A stretch of 32,233 bases of DNA, taken from Synergistaceae bacterium (GTDB taxonomy: Bacteria > Synergistota > Synergistia > Synergistales > Synergistaceae). Under the pieces are notes generated by a model. The model saw only the letters and a list, made by a program, of their open reading frames with translations, was not told the origin of the DNA and did not search any database. The stretch lies in the NCBI GenBank assembly GCA_031290815.1, contig JAISLO010000139.1, positions 1 to 32,233 on the forward strand, written 5' to 3'. The position numbers were made by a program, and so were the translations under genes. Positions 25,118 through 32,233 of the stretch are shown here, piece by piece; the first letter of the stretch is position 1; every line of letters starts with the position of its first letter.

Positions 25118-26353
25118 ATGAGCTACACTGCAGACGACACGGAAATTCACGGCGGACCCGTCGTGAAGAGTCTCCTCGAAAACGACCTTTATAAATTCAG
25201 CATGTGGCAGGCGCTTATGCACAGCCACCCGGGAGCCAGGGCGGAATACACGTTCTTCTGCCGAAACAAGCCCGAGTTTCCGCTCGCTATGCTCGCCGAC
25301 GACGTCAGGAAGGAAATAGATCACCTGTGTACCATGTATTTTTCTCAGGATGAACTTGACTATCTGGGCAATTTGAACTATATCAAGGACGACTTCGTCA
25401 ACTACATGACGATCTTTCGCTTTCAGAAGAGGTTCATCGATATCGAAACGGATGGGGATGACCTGGTAATTCATTCCGCCGGCCCTCTGGTCCATGTGAT
25501 GGGATTTGAGATCTACGTCCTCTATGTGGTCAGCGAACTCTACTACAGGAGGCTGAAGAGAGAGGGGATTCTGGAGGAAGGGAGGCGAAGGCTCACCGAG
25601 AAGATAGAACTCCTCAAGAGAGAATTGAAGGGTTCGGATCCATCGACTCCTTTTGTCATGTTTGACTTCGGGCTGCGTCGGCGCTATTCCGGTTCATGGC
25701 AGAGGGAGGTCATCGGCACCCTCGTCAACGAACTGCCCGAGAACTTCAAGGGGACTTCGAATGTCTTTCTGGCTCGTGAGCTTGGCATCGCTCCCATCGG
25801 CACGATGGCGCACGAGTACATGCAGGCCTTTCAGGCCTTCGGCATCAGGCTGAGGGACTTTCAGAAAGCCTCCCTGGAGGCCTGGGTTCAAGAGTTTCGG
25901 GGCGACCTGGGCACCGCCCTGACGGACATCATCGGCATAGACGCCTTCCTCGCGGACTTCGACCTCTACTTCGCGAAGCTCTTCGACGGACTGCGTCACG
26001 ACTCGGGCAACCCATACGAGTGGGGGGAGAAGGTCATCGCCCACTACAAAAAACTGGGTATCGATCCCAAGACGAAGCGGCTCGTGTTCTCCGACGGCCT
26101 CGACATCCCGCGGGCAATCGCCATATACAGGCACTTCCGCGGACGAATTCAGACCTCGTTCGGTATCGGCACGAACCTCACGAACGACACGCCGATACCG
26201 GCGCTGAATATAGTGATGAAGATGATAAAATGCAACGGGCAGCCAGTGGCTAAGATCTCCGACTCGGCCGGCAAGACGACTTGCGTGGACCCCACGTTCA
26301 TGGCCTATCTGAGGCAGGTATTTGACAAGCACGAACGGCCGGATCAGGCATAG
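25118..26353 (+). CDS. pncB: nicotinate phosphoribosyltransferase
   Basis: 411 aa; LLENDLYKFSMWQALMHSHPGARAEYTFFCRN, MFDFGLRRRYSGSWQREVI, GTMAHEYMQAF, GLRHDSGNPYEWGEKVI, FSDGLDIPRAI, TSFGIGTNLTND. Confidence 0.95.
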   Translation: MSYTADDTEIHGGPVVKSLLENDLYKFSMWQALMHSHPGARAEYTFFCRNKPEFPLAMLADDVRKEIDHLCTMYFSQDELDYLGNLNYIKDDFVNYMTIFRFQKRFIDIETDGDDLVIHSAGPLVHVMGFEIYVLYVVSELYYRRLKREGILEEGRRRLTEKIELLKRELKGSDPSTPFVMFDFGLRRRYSGSWQREVIGTLVNELPENFKGTSNVFLARELGIAPIGTMAHEYMQAFQAFGIRLRDFQKASLEAWVQEFRGDLGTALTDIIGIDAFLADFDLYFAKLFDGLRHDSGNPYEWGEKVIAHYKKLGIDPKTKRLVFSDGLDIPRAIAIYRHFRGRIQTSFGIGTNLTNDTPIPALNIVMKMIKCNGQPVAKISDSAGKTTCVDPTFMAYLRQVFDKHERPDQA

Positions 26354-26457
26354 TCACAGCACTCCCCCGTCGGAGAGGAGCCCCGTGCTGAACACTGCCG
26401 AATGCCGAATCCGGTATTCGACGCGCAACGGTATGAATCAGAAAAGGGGTGACCGCA

Positions 26458-28527
26458 ATGAAAATTCGCACTAAACTCTTCTTGCTGGCGGCTTTTGTAG
26501 TAGTCGTCCTGGTCGTTCTGGTGTCCACGATGTATGTGAGATCGTCGAGTGTATTGATCGATATATCGAACATCGAGGGGGCCTCTAAGGTGGAGGATGA
26601 GGCTTACGCCATAAACCTCTATTTCAGCGGGCTGAGAAACATCTGCGAGAAAGCGGCGCCCGGCGCGTTGAGGTTCTTCAACGAGGATGGGAGCATGCAC
26701 GCGGACTCGATGAAATCACTGATGTCGCAGCTCTTCGAAGAACATAAGGAGAACAACGTGCTTGAGATCTACGTGGCGAGCGACACCTCCGGCGAATTCG
26801 TCTCCAGCGGCGGGTGGGTGCCCGACGAGAAGTACGATCCAAAGACCCGCCCCTGGTACATGGGCGCGAAGGCGGCAATGGATACGATAGTCACCGATCC
26901 TTATATCGACACTCAAACAAAAGACCTTGTCGTCACGGTTGCGACCCCCGTTTACGACGAAGAATCCGGCAAATTTTTCGGGGTGGTCGCGTCGGACATT
27001 TCCCTCTCTACGCTGTCCAAGAGAATTACCGATGTGCACGTAATGGGCGTCGGGTTTGGCATCCTGGTTGCCAAGGACGGAACCATTCTCGAACATCCAA
27101 ACAAGGAATACATATTGACGGAAAACATTGCCAAGTCGAGCTCCAACATCACTCCCGAGCTGGCGGAAGTCGGGAAAAAGATGATTTCCGGAAGCGGCGG
27201 CTCCGGCGATTATGTGATGCGCGGCGACAGGCAGCACATGTTCTTCTATCCCACCGCCGCCGGCTACATCCCCGGAATAGTTGTCTCGCACAAACAGATC
27301 TCGGCCATAGTCGGCAGGATAACGCTCATCCTGATAGTGGCCGGCTCTTGCGCCCTGGTGCTGCTCGTGGTGGTTATGCTGCTCATGATACCGGCAATAG
27401 TCAATCCTATCCGCATGGTGGAAAACTCGCTCGGCCGGATCGCGTCCCTGGACCTAACCATAGACGAAGAGACCGCCATGCTTGAAAAGGGCGCGAGCAT
27501 AGACACAGAAATAGGCTCGATGGTCACGTCTCTCAAGAACCTCCGGAAATCCTTCAACGATGTGATTACCAGCATGCAGCAAGACGTAACGAGGCTCACG
27601 CTGGCATCCGGCGACCTCGACGGTCTTGCCCGCAAGGCCACTTTAGAGGTCACGAGCGCTAAGGAGGCGATCCGCAACGTCGAAAATCTGTCCGGCAATG
27701 CGCTAGGGGCGATAAAGACGGCCGCCAAGTCCATAGACGAAGTGACTCAGGCCGCTACGATGACCGCCGCCTCCGCTACAAACGGCGCAGAGGCGTCCTT
27801 TAACACGTCCAAATTGAGCAGCGGCGTCGCCGGCATGGTGAACGAGTTCGTAAACGAACTTCAGAACATAGGCGGCGAAATCGTAAGGAACAACGAGGAG
27901 ATGACATTGGTCGGCACGTCGGTGGAGTCGATCTCGGCGTTCATAACGACAATCGCGAACATAGCGAGCCAGACAAACCTTCTGGCCCTCAACGCCGCGA
28001 TAGAGGCGGCCAGGGCGGGCGACGCAGGCCGCGGTTTTGCGGTCGTAGCCGAAGAGGTGCGAAAACTCGCGGAGGAGTCCAACATCGCGTCACGTCAGGT
28101 CAAGGAGCTCATTGAAAAGCTGCAGGCGGGAACGTCAAAGGCGATCCTCTCGGCGCACGAGTCCGCGAGCGGTATTTTAAAGATCGTCGAAAAGGCCGAG
28201 GAGTCACGAAAGAACTTGAAGGATACCCTTTTTGAGATCGACAAGGTCAACGAATCGGTACAGGCGATAGCGGCCGCCGCTCAACAGCAGGCCGCCTCCA
28301 GCAATGAAATCTCTGAAGCCGCCAATATCACGCGGAACAGCATCAGCGACCTGGCGGACGAAATATCGGCCGTAGGCAAGGCGGCCGCCGAGACCCTGGG
28401 CGTAGTCGAGAGCGTATCCATGGAGTCGAGCAACCTCTCAGACGTGGCCGTCGACATCGAAACGCTGATCAACAACTTCAAGGTGGACGGCGCACTTACG
28501 CAAAAGAGGCTCCACGCTCGCAGCTGA
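26458..28527 (+). CDS. methyl-accepting chemotaxis protein with periplasmic dCache-like sensor and HAMP region
   Basis: N-terminal [50 protein letters not shown] (Cache), second [45 protein letters not shown] 26449 is an in-frame alternative start. Confidence 0.93.
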   Translation: MKIRTKLFLLAAFVVVVLVVLVSTMYVRSSSVLIDISNIEGASKVEDEAYAINLYFSGLRNICEKAAPGALRFFNEDGSMHADSMKSLMSQLFEEHKENNVLEIYVASDTSGEFVSSGGWVPDEKYDPKTRPWYMGAKAAMDTIVTDPYIDTQTKDLVVTVATPVYDEESGKFFGVVASDISLSTLSKRITDVHVMGVGFGILVAKDGTILEHPNKEYILTENIAKSSSNITPELAEVGKKMISGSGGSGDYVMRGDRQHMFFYPTAAGYIPGIVVSHKQISAIVGRITLILIVAGSCALVLLVVVMLLMIPAIVNPIRMVENSLGRIASLDLTIDEETAMLEKGASIDTEIGSMVTSLKNLRKSFNDVITSMQQDVTRLTLASGDLDGLARKATLEVTSAKEAIRNVENLSGNALGAIKTAAKSIDEVTQAATMTAASATNGAEASFNTSKLSSGVAGMVNEFVNELQNIGGEIVRNNEEMTLVGTSVESISAFITTIANIASQTNLLALNAAIEAARAGDAGRGFAVVAEEVRKLAEESNIASRQVKELIEKLQAGTSKAILSAHESASGILKIVEKAEESRKNLKDTLFEIDKVNESVQAIAAAAQQQAASSNEISEAANITRNSISDLADEISAVGKAAAETLGVVESVSMESSNLSDVAVDIETLINNFKVDGALTQKRLHARS

Positions 28528-28579
28528 CGTCTGAGTTCTCGTCCGTTCAAAACACTGATAAACGCCATAAGATCACTTG

Positions 28580-28606
28580 CGGGGCAGAGATTTTTTCGCT
28601 GCCCCG
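28580..28606 (+). terminator. weak/possible terminator after the chemoreceptor gene
   Basis: CGGGGCAG/CTGCCCCG stem with 11-nt loop; no clean T-run follows. Confidence 0.35.
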
Positions 28607-28743
28607 TGTGTTTGCTCATTTCGCCGTCAGCGTTTTGCGCGCGCAAAGGATTACGGGCGCGGGAAGTGACATATGAAACCATGTTCAAGGATTCCGACGT
28701 AACTCTAATAGTTCGAACTATGACACTCGATGCCTGCAAATCC

Positions 28744-29274
28744 TCACCTTACCTTATCCCTGTCTTCCGCTACTCCCTGCTCCACCCGGACGATGCAGCA
28801 ATCGTCGCCGTCTAGGACGTTTTTGTCGTGAAAACAACGGTATCCCTTGCCATAAGCCTTGTATTTCATCTGGTCAATCCAGCAATATAACCTGCCGATG
28901 CGTCTGCCGTCCTCTCCCAGCTTCTGCCATGCAACAGCAAGCGGACATGATACTATCTTGCTGATCTTTCCATCGGGCTTATCCTCGGGCATCTCGATCG
29001 GAACGGCCTTCCAGCCTACAGACGGCAGGTCCTTTCCATACCTGTAGTTTGCGAGCGTGAGATCAAGTCCTTGTGCCTCAATCTTTTCTGTCGCGCTGTT
29101 TGCCGTCAATCTGCCGTATTCGTCGATAGCCTTCAGCGTTAAGCGCTTCGCCTCCTCTTCAGAGAACTCATCTTCCAGAGTCTTCACAAAGGAGTAATGA
29201 AGAAACGCAATCCGCTCTGCCATGATTAGAACGTTTTCAAGAGCTAGATCTCCGGATACCATCTCTTTATCCAT
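28744..29274 (-). CDS. L-2-amino-thiazoline-4-carboxylic acid hydrolase-like protein
   Basis: FLHYSFVKTLEDEFSEEEAKRLTLKAIDEYGR, CPLAVAWQKLGEDGRRIGRLYCWIDQMKYKAYGKGYRCFHDKNVLDGDDCCIVRV; start at MDKEMVSGD behind GGGGGGGATGAG. Confidence 0.72.
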   Translation of the reverse strand: MDKEMVSGDLALENVLIMAERIAFLHYSFVKTLEDEFSEEEAKRLTLKAIDEYGRLTANSATEKIEAQGLDLTLANYRYGKDLPSVGWKAVPIEMPEDKPDGKISKIVSCPLAVAWQKLGEDGRRIGRLYCWIDQMKYKAYGKGYRCFHDKNVLDGDDCCIVRVEQGVAEDRDKVR

Positions 29275-29308
29275 TTTCTCATCCCCCCCAAAACTGGATT
29301 GTCTATTG

Positions 29309-30709
29309 TCATAACGATCTCCCGCCAAACGTCTTCGCGATCTTGTCAAAGAGGACACAGAGGCTGCGTGTAGCTCTTTTAAAATCTTCAACGTAGAAAC
29401 GCTCGTTCGGAGAGTGAGATCTATTTTCGGGCCGACCCCATCCAAGGATCAGCATTGATGGAATCTTCAGGGAGTCCTTGATTTCGCTGATAATGTGAAT
29501 TGTTCCACCGGAGCGGATGAAGACCGGTGACACGCCAAAACCCTCCTTTATGGCCTCCGCAGCAAGGCGGATATTTGGATCGTCGGTATCCGTAACGACC
29601 GGCGCAGCGCCGAACTGATACCGAATGTCGGCCCTCGCTCCGAACGGTAGATTTGCCGCAAAAAAATCTTCGAAGCACTTGAAGATCGCCTCGGGACGTT
29701 GATCCGGAACCAATCGTGCGCTGATCTTGGCAAATGCCTTTGCAGGGATCACGGTCTTTGAACCCTCTCCAGTGAAGCCTCCCCACATTCCGTTTATGTC
29801 GAGCGTCGGTCGCGCGCTCTTTCTAACGATCGCCGTATAACCGCGTTCTCCGACGAGCGAAGGCATGCCGAGATCTTCGGCAACGGCCGCTTCGTCGTAC
29901 GGAATCTGTGCCATTAGCGTACGCTCGCACTCACCGAGAGGGCGCACGTCGTCGTAAAACCCAGGGACTGTGATTTTCCCGTCGGAATCCTTCATCTTTG
30001 CAAGCAGCTTAGACAGAACCTCCGCAGCGTTCATGGCGACACCTCCGAAGAGGCCGGAGTGCAGATCGTGAGCCATCGTCTGCAGATCGACTTCGAATGA
30101 CGCGATACCACGAAACCCACAGGTTATAGCTGGGATGTCCTTCGATAACATGGAGCTGTCCGAGACGAAAAAGATGTCGCTGTGCAGGAGATCTTTATTC
30201 TCTCTGATAAAGCGTAACAAACTCTTGCTACCGATCTCTTCTTCTCCCTCGACCAAAAAGGTGATGTTCAACGGGATCGACCCGGTCACGCGCCTGTAGG
30301 TCTCCAGGGCTTTTACGTAGGTATATAACTGTCCCTTGTCGTCGTTGGCGCCTCTGGCAAATACAGCTCCGTCTCGAAACGTCGGTTCGAACGGAGAGCT
30401 CAACCACTCCTCCAACGGCGCCTCTGGCTGAACGTCATAATGACCGTAGATCAAAAGATTGGGAGCCGACACACTGTACTTGTGCCTAGCCACGACGATG
30501 GGCCAGCCCTCAGTGGGCAGTATATACCCGGTGAAACCAAGATCTCGCACCCTGCCCAAGAACCACTCCGCCGAGCGCGCCATTGCCTTTTCGCTGCCAG
30601 AATAGGCGCTGACGGCAGGAATACGGAGGAAATCGCACAACTCTTGTATATACCGGTCAAGAGAGCGGTCAATGTCCTTAAAATAATCTGTGTACGCTGA
30701 AACACCCAT
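29309..30709 (-). CDS. M20 family dipeptidase/metallopeptidase
   Basis: 466 aa; LLIYGHYDVQPEAPLEEW, FARGANDDKGQLYTYVKALE, FLVEGEEEIGSKSL, AHDLHSGLFGGVAMNA, SGGTIHIISEIKD. Confidence 0.92.
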   Translation of the reverse strand: MGVSAYTDYFKDIDRSLDRYIQELCDFLRIPAVSAYSGSEKAMARSAEWFLGRVRDLGFTGYILPTEGWPIVVARHKYSVSAPNLLIYGHYDVQPEAPLEEWLSSPFEPTFRDGAVFARGANDDKGQLYTYVKALETYRRVTGSIPLNITFLVEGEEEIGSKSLLRFIRENKDLLHSDIFFVSDSSMLSKDIPAITCGFRGIASFEVDLQTMAHDLHSGLFGGVAMNAAEVLSKLLAKMKDSDGKITVPGFYDDVRPLGECERTLMAQIPYDEAAVAEDLGMPSLVGERGYTAIVRKSARPTLDINGMWGGFTGEGSKTVIPAKAFAKISARLVPDQRPEAIFKCFEDFFAANLPFGARADIRYQFGAAPVVTDTDDPNIRLAAEAIKEGFGVSPVFIRSGGTIHIISEIKDSLKIPSMLILGWGRPENRSHSPNERFYVEDFKRATRSLCVLFDKIAKTFGGRSL

Positions 30710-30794
30710 GCGCTCACCTTCCTAATTCGCACAAAACGCGAAATTGCGGCATTTGGAAAGGCTTGCCGTCCCGCGCTTTGTCCCTAGCGTACGT

Positions 30795-31370
30795 TCACCG
30801 TTTCGCCTCTTTTGCCGCCCATCCGTAGTGCCCGATCAACCTGTTCAGCGTCCAGTACTCCTGCGCGTTGTAGCAGAACGCGAAAGGCTTGAACTTATCG
30901 ATCATGACCTTGTTCTCATCGTTCAGCACATCTTCGTCTGCATGGGTTGCAACGACTTCTGCGATGAAAATATCGTGGGAGCCAAGGGCGATGATATGCT
31001 TGGTGACGCATTCGATATTAACTGGGCACTCCTCGATCATGGGAACTTTGACGATCGATGCGGGGATCTTCGTCAGATTGCTAGCCTCCCACTTGTCAAG
31101 CTTGCTCGCGCTTATGATACCGCAGAGATCCGTCTCCTCCGTCAGATTCTCGCCAGGAATGTTGATGACAAACTCTCCTGTCTCTTTCAACATGGGATAG
31201 GAGTAGCGCGTATCGCGCACCGACATGTAGACCATCGGCGGTACGGCGTTAACGATGCCGCCATAAGAAATCGTGATAAGATTCGAATTACCCGCCTTGT
31301 CTGCGACTGTCGCAATAAAAGCCGGAATCGGGGAAACTGCAGCAATGGCACCAATATTCTTCTTAGCCAT
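30795..31370 (-). CDS. flavin reductase family protein (FMN-binding)
   Basis: 191 aa; VSPIPAFIATVADKAGNSNLITISYGGIVNAVPPMVYMSVRDTRYSYPMLKETGEFVINIP. Confidence 0.88.
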   Translation of the reverse strand: MAKKNIGAIAAVSPIPAFIATVADKAGNSNLITISYGGIVNAVPPMVYMSVRDTRYSYPMLKETGEFVINIPGENLTEETDLCGIISASKLDKWEASNLTKIPASIVKVPMIEECPVNIECVTKHIIALGSHDIFIAEVVATHADEDVLNDENKVMIDKFKPFAFCYNAQEYWTLNRLIGHYGWAAKEAKR

Positions 31371-31399
31371 GACAACTACCTCCAGTATATACGTTTCTC

Positions 31400-31795
31400 T
31401 TACTTACACGGTACGTCATTGACAACCCACATGCGCGTTTTGGCCTGCCAGATCGCTATGCCTCCCATAAGTCCCCAACATGTCTCAGGGATACGCAGAA
31501 ATGTGAAATACGCGCGATGTGGGGGTACTCCGAGCGCTTCCGTCAACAGCGGCGTAAGCGTGGCAGAAATGTCGTTGTTCGTCTTGTGCTCGATACCCAC
31601 CATGCTTCGAATATCGACGAACACCATCGGGTCGGTCGAATTCCCCATCACGCCGTCAACGTGCTGCAACGTGACCATAACGGCATCTTCATTCTTGTGG
31701 GCCTGCTCGACCATCACTCTGGTCGCTCCGCTCAAGATCTTGTCTCTGGCGCTTTCGGAATATGATACATTTGTCTGAATGAGTACTATGGGCAT
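31400..31795 (-). CDS. MIF-like tautomerase family protein
   Basis: 131 aa starting MPIVLIQTNV (Pro1), VDIRSMVGI, ISATLTPLLTEALGVPPHRAYFTFL. Confidence 0.72.
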   Translation of the reverse strand: MPIVLIQTNVSYSESARDKILSGATRVMVEQAHKNEDAVMVTLQHVDGVMGNSTDPMVFVDIRSMVGIEHKTNNDISATLTPLLTEALGVPPHRAYFTFLRIPETCWGLMGGIAIWQAKTRMWVVNDVPCK

Positions 31796-31835
31796 TCTGG
31801 CATCTCCTCTTTATATTATATTTTATTACAAATAC

Positions 31836-31853
31836 ATTTGAATGGATTCAAAT
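31836..31853. promoter_or_regulatory. inverted repeat ATTTGAAT-GG-ATTCAAAT, candidate operator
   Basis: 8-bp perfect arms in the intergenic region about 41 bp upstream of the tautomerase ATG. Confidence 0.4.
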
Positions 31854-31866
31854 CCACGTTATACCT

Positions 31867-32233
31867 TTACAGTCCGTAAAGTGGTTCGAATTTCCGCCTG
31901 AGGTAATCAATGTAATGGCTTGCAGAGAGCGTCTCGCCTGAGAATTTGCGAAGGATTTCTGAAGCGGAGTAGAGCGCGCCGTATCTACGGATATTCTCGT
32001 TGTGCCACGCGTTGATCTCTCCAAATTCGCCGCAAGCTACCAGTTTCCAGAAATCAGTAACGGACTCTTGCAACGAGGCGAGGAAGTGTCCGTCATAGCA
32101 GTTTGCAAGCACGTAGTTCTGGTAATACCCAATCCATCCGCTGAACCACTGTACATCCTGCAATATACCTTCGGCATAATTTTGGGGACGAACTCCTAAA
32201 TATTCATCATACTTGTCCGCCCACAAGCTCGGC
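31867..32233 (-). CDS. M32 family carboxypeptidase (Taq-type), C-terminal portion, truncated by window end
   Basis: Frame open to the window edge: PSLWADKYDEYLGVRPQNYAEGILQDVQWFSGWIGYYQNYVLANCYDGHFL...WHNENIRRYGALYSASEILRKFSGETLSASHYIDYLRRKFEPLYGL matches the M32 C-terminal pattern. Confidence 0.88.
   Translation of the reverse strand, partial: PSLWADKYDEYLGVRPQNYAEGILQDVQWFSGWIGYYQNYVLANCYDGHFLASLQESVTDFWKLVACGEFGEINAWHNENIRRYGALYSASEILRKFSGETLSASHYIDYLRRKFEPLYGL

Noticed and set aside
26556-26572. ATCGATATATCGA string in the chemoreceptor gene resembling the LysR boxes
   Set aside because: Inside coding sequence and lacks the 14-bp paired-box architecture.
1-32233. CRISPR arrays, transposases, phage genes, rRNA
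   Set aside because: No regularly spaced repeats, recombinase-like ORFs or rRNA-like stretches were seen on reading the sequence and ORF track.

Overview
The window looks bacterial, GC-rich, and possibly from a fermentative anaerobe such as a Synergistota-like lineage (taxonomy is an inference from gene content only). No rRNA, tRNA, CRISPR array or mobile element could be supported. The core (about 2.95-24.84 kb) reads as a methylmalonyl-CoA (Wood-Werkman type) succinate/propionate gene region around a LysR-type regulator. The minus-strand arm runs mdh-like, then hdrB-hdrC-hdrA, then flxD/C/B/A-like genes, then a soluble fumarate reductase-like flavoprotein and Fe-S pair, then a class I fumarase alpha/beta pair, and ends in a strong terminator. 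The plus-strand arm runs pyruvate:ferredoxin oxidoreductase, transcarboxylase 5S-type carboxyltransferase, acetyl-CoA hydrolase/succinate CoA-transferase, methylmalonyl-CoA epimerase and a 12S/MmdA-type carboxyltransferase, also ending in a terminator. The main system-level candidate is the tightly packed Hdr-Flx-fumarate reductase-fumarase operon. It suggests a soluble, possibly electron-bifurcating NADH:ferredoxin/fumarate oxidoreductase. The LysR gene is bracketed by two near-identical paired boxes (ATATCGATAT-N4-ATATCGAYAT, 21/24 identical), each centred about 65 bp upstream of a plausible start site. Flanking regions carry an amidohydrolase with DUF5058-type membrane proteins and a 30-bp perfect palindrome, a PstS-like gene remnant, nicotinate phosphoribosyltransferase, a chemoreceptor, an ATC hydrolase/M20 peptidase pair, a flavin reductase/MIF-like tautomerase pair, and the end of an M32 carboxypeptidase gene.
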